Origin: Sphingobium sp.
GTDB lineage: Bacteria; Pseudomonadota; Alphaproteobacteria; Sphingomonadales; Sphingomonadaceae
Length of the DNA stretch: 9,923 nt
Direction of reading: 5' to 3'
Assembly: GCF_003248505.1 (NCBI RefSeq)
Contig: NZ_QFOA01000092.1
Coordinates: 1-9,923 of the forward strand
Shown one piece after another: positions 1 to 6,580 of this stretch. Below the pieces are notes generated by a model. That model was not told the origin of the DNA and ran no database searches. It saw only the letters and a list, made by a program, of their open reading frames with translations. The translations under genes and the position numbers were made by a program. The stretch's first letter is position 1, and the number at the start of each line of letters is the position of its first letter.

Positions 1-1
1 C

Positions 2-448
2 GCGACCGAGCAGCTTCTATCCCACAACTGGCAGGCGGCGCCCCTGCCCGCGCTGGCGGAAAATGCGCTGGGCCACTTCACCCTCTACGCGGAGCGGCTT
101 CGCCTCCACGGCCCCACGGTCACGATCGGCCCCAGGGCGGCGATGACGTTGACCCTCGCCTTTCACGAGCTGGCGACGAACGCGATCAAATATGGGTCCC
201 TGTCCAATGAGGCGGGCACGATCGAGCTGACATGGAAGGTGCTGGATTCGGGCACCGAAGCCGAGCTTTGGATGCAATGGGCCGAACGGGGTGGCCCGCC
301 AGTCGTCAGGCCCGAGCGGCGGGGCTTTGGGTCGCGGCTGATATGCACGGCCGTGAGCCGCAGCTTGCGCGGCCGTGCCGAGATGGAGTTTCCCGCCTCG
401 GGCGTCGTGTGGACCTTGCTCGCTCCTCTGGCTGCGGTCGAGCTATGA
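2..448 (+). CDS. HWE-family sensor histidine kinase, C-terminal part (5' end outside window)
   Basis: The frame is open from the first bases to a TGA at 446-448, so this is the last 148 codons of a gene that begins upstream. What is visible is a histidine-kinase ATPase domain. The N-box reads HELATNAIKYGSLS (about 168-209). It is followed by a WAERGGPPVV segment (about 280-306) and a glycine-rich GFGSRL segment (about 322-339). That combination is characteristic of the HWE/HisKA_2 kinases, which are frequent in alphaproteobacteria and autophosphorylate on histidine using ATP. The phosphoacceptor histidine and any sensory domain (often PAS, GAF or a bacteriophytochrome core) lie outside the window, so the signal cannot be inferred. 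No response regulator gene is adjacent on the visible side. The family call is firm; the pathway is unknown. Confidence 0.9.
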   Translation, partial: ATEQLLSHNWQAAPLPALAENALGHFTLYAERLRLHGPTVTIGPRAAMTLTLAFHELATNAIKYGSLSNEAGTIELTWKVLDSGTEAELWMQWAERGGPPVVRPERRGFGSRLICTAVSRSLRGRAEMEFPASGVVWTLLAPLAAVEL

Positions 449-597
449 TCGAATGCGGATATGGGATACCCCGACGCTAAGCCTTGGGTTCATCGCGCAT
501 GCCTGTCTCTCCGGCCCACGCTCCTTGCTCGATCGGGTCCCTCTCGCCACTTTGATCGTCTCTTTTGTCAGGGTCCTGAAATCCGGAGCACGTCTGT

Positions 598-1044
598 ATG
601 TCCAAACCGCTTTCCCCCGAAACAATGGCTTTGGTAAAAGCTACGGCGCCTGCGCTCCAGCAGCACGGCGTGGAGATTACCACGCGCATGTATCAGCGCC
701 TGTTCGTCGATCCGGAGATCAAGGCGCTGTTTGACATGGCCGCGCACGAATCCGGCGCGCAGCCCAAGCGGCTCGCGGCGGCGATCCTCGCCTTTGCGCA
801 GAATGTGGACAAGCTCGACGTGCTGAAACCCGCGATCGAGCGCATCGCCGCGCGCCATGTCGAGACCCATATCAAGCCCGAACATTATCCTGCAGTCGCC
901 AACGCGCTGCTGCCGGCGATCCGCGACATATTGGGCGAGGCGGCAACCGATGAGATTCTGAACGCCTGGGGCGAAGCCTACTGGTTCCTGGCCGATATCC
1001 TTATCAACCGTGAGGCGCAGCTCTACCGGACTGAGGCGGCATGA
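598..1044 (+). CDS. Single-domain haemoglobin (Vitreoscilla/flavohaemoglobin-type globin)
   Basis: A complete 148-residue globin that aligns along its whole length with Vitreoscilla haemoglobin and the globin domain of flavohaemoglobins. Key haem-pocket residues can be placed: Tyr32 (B10), Phe45 (CD1, in LFDM), Gln55 (E7) and the proximal His87 (F8, in ARHVE). Tyr97 and Glu139 complete the Tyr-His-Glu triad known from this family. The FAD/NAD reductase domain of flavohaemoglobin (Hmp) is absent and the gene stops cleanly at TGA, so any NO-dioxygenase or oxygen-delivery activity would need an external reductase. The start is supported by GGAG at 585-588, nine bases before the ATG. It lies 149 bases after the kinase gene on the same strand; I see no convincing FNR or NO-responsive operator in that gap. 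Likely cytoplasmic. Confidence 0.95.
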   Translation: MSKPLSPETMALVKATAPALQQHGVEITTRMYQRLFVDPEIKALFDMAAHESGAQPKRLAAAILAFAQNVDKLDVLKPAIERIAARHVETHIKPEHYPAVANALLPAIRDILGEAATDEILNAWGEAYWFLADILINREAQLYRTEAA

Positions 1045-1121
1045 TCGCCGCATCGGGCCGCTCCTCCCGCTAGGACACTGACTCCTCAGCGCCCGCCAGC
1101 CCCATCACGGCGGTAAGGCAC

Positions 1122-1137
1122 CGGCCTTCATTGGCCG
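1122..1137. terminator. Small hairpin between convergent genes (possible weak bidirectional terminator)
   Basis: CGGCC at 1122-1126 and GGCCG at 1133-1137 form a 5-bp GC stem with a six-base loop. It sits between the end of the globin gene and the end of the minus-strand small ORF, where a bidirectional terminator would be expected. There is no T-tract on either side and the stem is short, so this is only a weak candidate. Confidence 0.2.
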
Positions 1138-1173
1138 AATGGACAGGCACAAGAGAGACGAACTCATCGCCAT

Positions 1174-1488
1174 TCACTCCTGAACACCGTTAGCGAGCTT
1201 GACGAGCACCTTCTCAAGATCGGCAATGGCCTGATGATCTTCGATCGACCAACCCTCACCTTTTGGCCGTTTCGGCCCCTTTTGTAATCGACCGATGATT
1301 GAGGCGGCCTCGTAGACCTCCTGCACGCCGCCATGGCCGCCCAGATCAAGCCGGTGCGCGATTGTCGTGAGCCGATCCACGAAGTTCGTGCGGGCCGCCG
1401 GCCCGCTCTGGTGCGCAAGAGCGGCAGGCCCTGCCTTCAGAGCCGTGGCGAGAACATCCAATGCATCATTATATGGGGTATCTGGCAT
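1174..1488 (-). CDS. Small hypothetical protein, 104 aa
   Basis: I do not recognise this protein. It is 104 residues, mostly predicted helical and soluble, with no signal peptide or membrane segment. The N-terminal half is alanine/leucine-rich (DALDVLATALKAG). The middle contains a basic, proline-containing stretch (LQKGPKRPKGEG, about residues 68-79), and the C-terminus is a helix of the type DLEKVLVKLANG. It is judged real because an AAGGAC ribosome-binding site lies 8 bases before the ATG and codon choice resembles that of its neighbours. It lies 108 bases downstream of the PAS-LuxR regulator on the same strand, so co-transcription is possible but the gap is large enough for its own promoter. 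It converges with the globin gene. No function is proposed. Confidence 0.65.
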   Translation of the reverse strand: MPDTPYNDALDVLATALKAGPAALAHQSGPAARTNFVDRLTTIAHRLDLGGHGGVQEVYEAASIIGRLQKGPKRPKGEGWSIEDHQAIADLEKVLVKLANGVQE

Positions 1489-1596
1489 GATAGCTGTCCT
1501 TCTTTGCTTTGCCGATCCCCTCGTGAGTGACTCATGGTCTCCGGCTATTGCTGTTGAAGACCATTACTGGATTGCGGCCGCACGGTTGCATTTGTT

Positions 1597-3084
1597 TTAG
1601 GCAAAGCCACGTTCCCGAGCCCAAGCAATGGCTGCGGCGCGCCGATTGACACCGATCTTTCCGTAGATGCCGGCAACGTGGTTTCGCACCGTGTTTCCCG
1701 AAAGCGACAAATGCTTCGCGATCACCTTGTCGTCCAGGCCCTCGCAGATAAGCCCCAGCACCTCACGCTCACGAGGCGTCAGGTCGGCGGTCTCAGTGGC
1801 GGTTTCGGCGCGCGGATTACGCAGGGTTGCGAGCTTGTCCATCACGGTCCGGCTAAACCAGCTTGCATCCTTCATCACCGCTTCGATCGCGTCGGCCAGC
1901 TCCAGCTCGCTTTTCCGCCGCGCCGTGATATCTTGATAAAGCCATAGCGTGCAGCGGTCGCCCCTGATCTCCATGCGCTCGGCCGAGAGGAGGCAGTCGA
2001 CCGGTTGCCCGTCTGCATCGATCAGCCGGACGTCGCGGTTGCGCACGCCCCCGCTTCGATCCAGCTCCTGCTGCACCTCCTCACGCTGCGCCGGATCGGC
2101 CCAAAGCTCGGGATCGCCGGCGGCTCTGCCGATCGAGCCGGCCGAGCTGCGACCAGTGAGGCGAACGAACGCGTCGTTCACGTCCATTGTGCGGTGGCTG
2201 TCGGGCGAAGTCAGCACCATCGCCACGGGCGCCATCTCAAACAGGGTATGAAAGTGTGTCTCGCTCGATCGAAGCGCCCGTTCGGCTTTCCGGCGGGGCT
2301 CCAGATCGGCGAAGGTAAACAGCATGCACTTGTCGTCGCCGACTTCGATCGGCTGACCGGCGATGATGACGAGCTTGGTATTGCCGTCCGGCAGCGGCAG
2401 CTCCGCTTCCATCTGCGGGATCGTCCGGCCTTCCGCAAGGCACTGCCTGGCATAGTCCTTTCGCTCGGCACCGTTGAGAATGTCGAGATCGTAGAGGCTG
2501 TTCCCTTGGACCACCTGACGGGGGTAGCCGGTCATTTCGAGAAAGCCGCGATTTGCCCGGCTATACCGTTGATCCGATAGCCGCATGATGAGCGCCGGCG
2601 CGGGATTGGCCTGGAACATGGCCTCGAACCGCGCCTCCGCTTCATACTGCTCGGAAACGTCCTGAATCACGAGCGCCAGACAGTCCGGCTCTTCGTCGTC
2701 CCCGGTCATCACGACGTCGCGCACCCGATGGGTCCAACGACGTTCATCGCTGCCGGCGGCACTCACCTCCACCACCAGGTCCGGGAAGCTCTCGCCCGCC
2801 AACATGCGGATGACAGGATATTCGCGGTTGGCGAGCCGGTGCCCGTTGCGGAACCGGAGCGCGAACCGCTGCGCATAGGTGTCGGCGTTGCCACCGAGCC
2901 CTTCGAGCTTGTTGACGCCGTGCATCGCCAGCGCAGCATCATTGGCCCAGATGATCGTTCCGGCCAGGTCGATCAGGATGACGCCGGCCGTCATGCCGCC
3001 AATCAATTGTTCGAGGTGGGTCAACGTGTCGCGTGCGAGAACACGGGAGAGCGGATTGGCCATGCCGGTAGAGCGCCGCGCCAT
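1597..3084 (-). CDS. Triple-PAS sensor with C-terminal LuxR-type HTH (transcriptional regulator)
   Basis: A 495-residue one-component regulator. Three PAS-like domains follow each other at about residues 22-145, 150-268 and 276-390; each ends in a PAC-like strand (LALVIQDVSEQ, MLFTFADLEPRRKAE, LWLYQDITARRKSE). A LuxR/GerE helix-turn-helix occupies about 434-492, with the signature LTPREREVLGLICEG and the recognition-helix region SGNTVRNHVAGIYGKIGV. There is no receiver domain, kinase domain or membrane segment, so it is a cytoplasmic sensor that probably couples a small ligand, redox or cofactor state directly to DNA binding. The LOV flavin motif (NCRFLQ) is not present. The start at 3084 is chosen because GAGGAA lies about nine bases upstream; the internal Met at residue 8 has no such site. 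It is divergent from the stress operon beginning at 3234, making that operon its likely target (inference). Confidence 0.9.
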   Translation of the reverse strand: MARRSTGMANPLSRVLARDTLTHLEQLIGGMTAGVILIDLAGTIIWANDAALAMHGVNKLEGLGGNADTYAQRFALRFRNGHRLANREYPVIRMLAGESFPDLVVEVSAAGSDERRWTHRVRDVVMTGDDEEPDCLALVIQDVSEQYEAEARFEAMFQANPAPALIMRLSDQRYSRANRGFLEMTGYPRQVVQGNSLYDLDILNGAERKDYARQCLAEGRTIPQMEAELPLPDGNTKLVIIAGQPIEVGDDKCMLFTFADLEPRRKAERALRSSETHFHTLFEMAPVAMVLTSPDSHRTMDVNDAFVRLTGRSSAGSIGRAAGDPELWADPAQREEVQQELDRSGGVRNRDVRLIDADGQPVDCLLSAERMEIRGDRCTLWLYQDITARRKSELELADAIEAVMKDASWFSRTVMDKLATLRNPRAETATETADLTPREREVLGLICEGLDDKVIAKHLSLSGNTVRNHVAGIYGKIGVNRRAAAIAWARERGFA

Positions 3085-3233
3085 AGGATGATGTTCCTCG
3101 CAGATAATGAACGGCTCGGCGAGAACTACTGCACCGGTAGTAGCAAACTACCAGCTCGATCAACCCGGAAAGAGTTAGCTCCGGGGCACTTTAAAGGTTC
3201 GGCGGCGTTAGGTGGCAAAGCTGAAGGACAGGC
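3085..3233. promoter_or_regulatory. Divergent intergenic regulatory region with overlapping dyads
   Basis: This 149-base gap must hold the promoters of both the PAS-LuxR gene (minus) and the DUF2382/OmpA operon (plus). It contains two overlapping inverted repeats. The first has CTACT at 3126-3130 and AGTAG at 3139-3143 with an 8-base spacer (18 bases in total, close to the usual size of LuxR-family operators). The second has GGTAG at 3136-3140 and CTACC at 3148-3152. Both could not be paired at once in a transcript. The operon-proximal part (3160-3233) is less structured, and I could not assign a convincing -35/-10 pair or an EcfG-type GGAAC-CGTT promoter. The ribosome-binding site of the first operon gene is GAAGGA at 3223-3228. 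Confidence 0.5.
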
Positions 3234-3635
3234 ATGCCCGACGACATTCGCCTACCGATCATTGAGGAGGAGGCGCACGTTACCAAACGTGCGACCGACG
3301 TCGAGCATGTCACCGTCCGCACCGTGCCCGAGCAGGAGCAGGTCGTTGTTCGTGACGAGGTTCGGCGCGAGCACGTCGAGATCAGGCGCGTAGCGGTCGA
3401 ACGCGAGGTCGATCGAGCCCCCGCTGTCCGTGAGGAGAACGGCGTCACCATCATTCCCGTGATCGAGGAGCGATTGGTTGTCGAGAAGCGGCTTTTCCTC
3501 GTCGAGGAGGTCCACATTTTCCGGTCGGCGCAGGCGGAGGCGGTCGAGCTGCCGACCACGCTCAGGCGCACCCGCATCGAGGTCGACCGCACCGATCTCA
3601 CCAAAACCCAGGAGGATGTTCATGGCAGGACCTAA
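3234..3635 (+). CDS. Small DUF2382 (YsnF/AvaK-type) domain protein, 133 aa
   Basis: A highly charged 133-residue protein made of DUF2382-like sequence, the domain named from Bacillus YsnF and cyanobacterial AvaK; its biochemical role is not established. Two copies of the family motif are visible: LPIIEEEAHVTKR at residues 7-19 and IPVIEERLVVEKR at 74-86. Each is followed by alternating acidic/basic beta-like segments (for example REHVEIRRVAVEREVD, and RRTRIEVDRTDL near 111-122). It has no signal peptide or membrane helix. The start has GAAGGA six bases upstream. The last 14 bases overlap the start of the OmpA-like gene, indicating translational coupling. The same motif recurs in the YsnF-like protein two genes downstream, which argues that the two proteins share a partner or arose by duplication. 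Confidence 0.85.
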   Translation: MPDDIRLPIIEEEAHVTKRATDVEHVTVRTVPEQEQVVVRDEVRREHVEIRRVAVEREVDRAPAVREENGVTIIPVIEERLVVEKRLFLVEEVHIFRSAQAEAVELPTTLRRTRIEVDRTDLTKTQEDVHGRT

Positions 3636-4248
3636 CGATGACAGGCCGGAGGGCGCACCGAGTCACATCCATATCGAGAAGAACAAGGGCTTCAACTGGC
3701 TCCCTTGGTTGCTGCTTGCGCTCGGGATTCTGGCGTTGCTGTTCGCTCTGAGCCGCTGCAACCGTGAGGACACCGCTGCCGTCGCTCCCGCTCCTACGGC
3801 CGCCCCGACCGAGGTTGTCGCGTCGACCCCGAACGCCGGCTCCGCTGACGCGCTGGTCGGCACGTCCGGTCTCGGCACCTATCTGGCCGGCACGGAGCCG
3901 CTTCCCCGCACCTTCACCTTCGAGAAGCTCAACTTCGACACCGCCAAGAGCAATATCCGACCCGCCGATGCTGCCGAGGTGAACGAGGTGGCCGCGACCC
4001 TCAAGCAGTATCCGAACGCCCGAATCCGCATCGCCGGCTACGCCGACGCGCGCGGCACCGATGCAGCCAACATGGCGCTCGGCAAGGCCCGAGCCGATAG
4101 CGTCAAGTCGGCGCTCGTCGCGCAAGGCATCAACGCCGGCCGCATCGAGACTGTCTCAGGCGGCGAGACCGATCCAGTCGACACCAACGCTACCGCTGGC
4201 GGTCGCTTTGAGAACCGCCGCACCGAACTCGTCGTGACGGCGAGGTAA
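3622..4248 (+). CDS. Membrane-anchored OmpA-family peptidoglycan-binding protein
   Basis: A 208-residue protein. A short hydrophilic N-terminus is followed by one transmembrane helix (about residues 25-45), then a Pro/Ala/Thr-rich linker (about 50-75), and an OmpA-like C-terminal domain (about 94-206). In that domain GYADARG (139-145) and GKARADSV (154-161) place Asp142 and Arg157 fifteen residues apart, the spacing of E. coli OmpA Asp271 and Arg286 that hold diaminopimelate. There is no beta-barrel, so it is probably tethered in the inner membrane and reaches the cell wall. Cys46 follows the helix, but the long N-terminus does not look like a lipoprotein signal. The start at 3622 is preferred: GGAGG at 3611-3615 lies six bases upstream, whereas an in-frame ATG at 3616 would sit on top of that site. 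It overlaps the upstream gene by 14 bases. Confidence 0.92.
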   Translation: MAGPNDDRPEGAPSHIHIEKNKGFNWLPWLLLALGILALLFALSRCNREDTAAVAPAPTAAPTEVVASTPNAGSADALVGTSGLGTYLAGTEPLPRTFTFEKLNFDTAKSNIRPADAAEVNEVAATLKQYPNARIRIAGYADARGTDAANMALGKARADSVKSALVAQGINAGRIETVSGGETDPVDTNATAGGRFENRRTELVVTAR

Positions 4249-4284
4249 GCCGCCAAATCCCGTCTCAATCGCAGGAGTAAGATC

Positions 4285-5139
4285 ATGTCCAGCACCATCA
4301 CCGCTCTGTTCGACAGCCGCGCCGACGCCGAGGCAGCCAAAGACCGGCTCAAGAGCGCGCGGATCGACGCCGACCACATCCATATCCACGACAAGTCGAG
4401 CGCCGGTTACAAGGAGACCGGCTACTCGACCCATGAGGACCGCGGCTTCTGGGACTCGATCAAGAACGCGTTCGTGCCCGATGAAGACCGCCACACCTAT
4501 GAGGAAGGCGTGCGCCGCGGCGGTGCGCTGCTGACCGCCGACGTCGATGACGATTGCGTCGACGAGGCGGTGCGCGTGCTCGAAGAGGCCAACTCGATCG
4601 ACATCGACGACCGTTCGAGCCAGTGGCGTTCGTCGGGCTGGGATTATCCGGGCACCGGCGCCGCTGCCGGTGCGACCGGGGCCGCTCTCGGCAGCTTCGA
4701 CCGTCGCGAGACCGCCGGCCGCACGGCCGAACAGGAAGAGGTGATCCCGATCGTCGAGGAGCAACTGGTCGTCGGCAAGCGCGACGTCAGCCGCGGCGGG
4801 GTGCGCGTGCGCTCCTATGTGACTGAAACGCCGGTTCACGAGCAAATCCGCCTCCGCAACGAGCGGGTCAACGTCGAGCGGCGCTCGGTCGATCAGCCGC
4901 TTTCCGCGGCCGATACCGACGCCTTCCGCGAGCGGACGGTCGACATGACCGCGACCGGCGAGGAAGCGGTGGTCGGCAAGACCGCCCGTGTCGTCGAGGA
5001 GGTCGTGGTCTCCAAGACGGCCGAGGAGCATGTCGAGGAAGTCGACGACACCGTGCGCCGTACCGACGTCGAGGTCGACCGCGACACCGACGTCGAGACC
5101 CGCGGCTCGACCTTCCGCGACACCGACAAGCGTATCTAG
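4285..5139 (+). CDS. YsnF-like general stress protein with C-terminal DUF2382 domain
   Basis: A 284-residue cytoplasmic-looking protein with two parts. Residues 1-108 form a YflT/general-stress-17M-like domain: it begins TITALFDSRADAEAAKDRLK and contains GVRRGGALLTADVDDD and a final helix DEAVRVLEEA, in the manner of a small ferredoxin-like fold. After a Gly/Ala-rich linker (about 117-137), residues 152-266 carry DUF2382, with IPIVEEQLVVGKR at 154-166 and a second copy (EEAVVGKTARVVEEVVVSK, about 226-244) ending DVEVDRDTDVE. The start has AGGAG seven bases upstream. It is 36 bases after the OmpA-like gene. Family members are associated with general stress responses, but a molecular activity is not known. 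It shares its C-terminal motif with the small protein at 3234-3635. Confidence 0.88.
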   Translation: MSSTITALFDSRADAEAAKDRLKSARIDADHIHIHDKSSAGYKETGYSTHEDRGFWDSIKNAFVPDEDRHTYEEGVRRGGALLTADVDDDCVDEAVRVLEEANSIDIDDRSSQWRSSGWDYPGTGAAAGATGAALGSFDRRETAGRTAEQEEVIPIVEEQLVVGKRDVSRGGVRVRSYVTETPVHEQIRLRNERVNVERRSVDQPLSAADTDAFRERTVDMTATGEEAVVGKTARVVEEVVVSKTAEEHVEEVDDTVRRTDVEVDRDTDVETRGSTFRDTDKRI

Positions 5140-5145
5140 TCGGTG

Positions 5146-5179
5146 GAGCCCGGCGCAGGTGAGAGCCTGTGCCGGGCTC
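5146..5179 (+). terminator. Strong intercistronic hairpin without T-tract
   Basis: Bases 5146-5159 and 5166-5179 pair over 14 positions (one G-T wobble) around the loop TGAGAG. It lies 7 bases after the stop of the YsnF-like gene and 28 bases before the channel gene ATG. No run of T follows, so it is not a standard intrinsic terminator. It could act as a partial terminator, or as an RNA-stability or processing element that sets different expression for the three upstream and two downstream genes. Confidence 0.5.
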
Positions 5180-5206
5180 ACATGCTTTGCCAACAGGGAG
5201 ACGGCG

Positions 5207-6580
5207 ATGAACCCGAACTATGTGACAGCGGACGGCATGGTCGCCGGCACCCGCAACTTCGGCGACACCGCCGTTCTTTACCTACAGGAGTGGGGGCCGC
5301 GCGTTCTTGCCGCGGCCGTCATCCTCCTGATCGGCTACCTTTTGGCGAGGGCCGCCAAGTGGGGCGTCGCCGCGCTGGTCAACAAGACGCCGCTGGCGCG
5401 TCACGCGCACCGGCAGTCCGGTATTCCCGAGACGGGCCGCAACCCCAAGAGCGTCGGTGCCCAGGTCGGTGATGCGGCCTTCTGGATCGTGATCCTGATC
5501 GCGCTCGTGCTTGCCGCTCAGCCGCTTGGCCTGGCCGCTGCCACCAGCCCGGTCGGCCGAATGCTCAACCAGTTCGGCGCCGCCATCCCCAACATCATCG
5601 GCGCAGGGCTGATCTTCTTCGTCGGCTACATCGTCGCCAGCGTCGCCAAGAAGGCGGTGGAGGCGGTGCTGACAGCCGCCCGCACCGAGCAGCTCGCCGA
5701 ACGCGCCGGGATGGCCAAGGCCGATCCCACGACGCTGCCGCGGATGGTCGGCGGGATCGTCTTCGCGCTCATCATTATCCCGGTCGCGATCGCCGCGCTC
5801 GATCAGCTCAACATCCGCGCAATCTCCGATCCGGCGACCGCGATGCTCCGCATCATCCTCGACAGCATCCCGCACGTTGTCGCAGCCGCGATCATTCTCG
5901 CGCTCGCCTATGTGATCGGCCGGTTCGCGTCGCAACTCCTCAGCCAATTCCTGAGCGGCACCGGCTTCGATCGCACGATCAGCGCGCTCGGCGTGTTCCC
6001 CTCAAGCACGACGCCGGCGGCCGGGGTTCCGTCAACTTCCGCAGGGGCCTCCGCGACGCCAGCGCTAGTGCCATCCAAGCTGCTGGGTAACGCCGTGTTC
6101 GTCGCCATCATCATCTTCGGCCTGATGGAGGCGTTCCGGCAACTCAACTTCGCCTACGGCTCGCGCATGATGGCGGAGATCCTGACCCTGCTCGGCTCGG
6201 TCGTTTTCGGTGCCGTCATCATCGCCGCAGCCATCGCCATCGCAAAGCTGGTGTCGACGGTCGTGCGCGCGGGCGGCGGGGCCAATGCCGAGCTGACCGC
6301 GAAGATCGTGCACGTTGCGATTATCGTGCTCGGCACCGCCATCGGCCTGCGCTTCATGGGTCTCGCCGACGACATTATCAATCTCGCCTTCGGCCTGATC
6401 CTGGGTGCCATCGCTGTCGCTTTCGCGCTCGCCTTCGGTCTCGGCGGACGGGATGCCGCTGCTAAGCTCGTTCAGCGTCTCAGCGGCTCGGCCGCAACAC
6501 CCCATCCGCCGATCGCGCCGCAGTCGAGCACCACCCTCCGTCCGGGCAGTTCGACGCCGAGCGAGGAACCGCAGTCATGA
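5207..6580 (+). CDS. Mechanosensitive-channel TM-helix-type integral membrane protein
   Basis: A 457-residue protein dominated by hydrophobic helices. Clear ones include VLAAAVILLIGYLLARAAKWG (about 32-52), FWIVILIALVLAAQPLGLA, IIGAGLIFFVGYIVASVAKKAV, VGGIVFALIIIPVAIAALDQL, VVAAAIILALAYVIGRFAS, LLGSVVFGAVIIAAAIAIAKL, and a C-terminal pair ending FALAFGLGGRDAAAKLV. The recurring pattern, a long helix with Gly-Tyr/Gly-Arg and then a basic end, is that of the 'conserved TM helix' found next to MscS domains, here repeated several times. I do not see the soluble MscS beta-domain, so gating by tension is inferred from family resemblance only. The start at 5207 has GGGAG six bases upstream; longer in-frame readings run back into the YsnF gene and are rejected. 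A Ser/Thr/Pro-rich tail ends the protein, and the last 4 bases overlap the next gene. Confidence 0.85.
   Translation: MNPNYVTADGMVAGTRNFGDTAVLYLQEWGPRVLAAAVILLIGYLLARAAKWGVAALVNKTPLARHAHRQSGIPETGRNPKSVGAQVGDAAFWIVILIALVLAAQPLGLAAATSPVGRMLNQFGAAIPNIIGAGLIFFVGYIVASVAKKAVEAVLTAARTEQLAERAGMAKADPTTLPRMVGGIVFALIIIPVAIAALDQLNIRAISDPATAMLRIILDSIPHVVAAAIILALAYVIGRFASQLLSQFLSGTGFDRTISALGVFPSSTTPAAGVPSTSAGASATPALVPSKLLGNAVFVAIIIFGLMEAFRQLNFAYGSRMMAEILTLLGSVVFGAVIIAAAIAIAKLVSTVVRAGGGANAELTAKIVHVAIIVLGTAIGLRFMGLADDIINLAFGLILGAIAVAFALAFGLGGRDAAAKLVQRLSGSAATPHPPIAPQSSTTLRPGSSTPSEEPQS

Noticed and set aside
554..575. TTGAT half-site upstream of the globin, considered as an FNR/NO-responsive operator
   Set aside because: The second half-site (ATCAA at four-base spacing) is missing, so it does not meet the palindrome.
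568..1053. Minus-strand open frame of 161 codons opposite the globin gene
   Set aside because: It is a shadow of the globin; the plus-strand product has every haem-pocket residue in place.
1597..3084. Idea that one PAS domain is a LOV blue-light sensor
   Set aside because: The flavin-binding NCRFLQ-type cysteine motif is not present in any of the three PAS domains.
3085..3233. EcfG general-stress sigma promoter (GGAAC, 16-17 bases, CGTT) for the stress operon
   Set aside because: CGTT occurs near 3206 but no GGAAC-like -35 is found at the right distance; the match is not good enough to call.
2005..3393. Long plus-strand frames (2005-2580 and 2728-3393) opposite the PAS-LuxR gene
   Set aside because: They lie antisense to PAS and HTH domains, show no recognisable family, and the second runs across the divergent promoter gap.
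4156..5193. Minus-strand open frame of 345 codons opposite the YsnF-like gene
   Set aside because: It is the antisense of a well-supported gene with its own ribosome-binding site and family motifs. Its protein is a run of D/V/G/H/R typical of antisense frames in GC-rich DNA.
5282..5947. Minus-strand open frame of 221 codons inside the channel gene
   Set aside because: It is rich in D, E, R and G, the usual antisense of hydrophobic helices; the sense frame has clear membrane segments.
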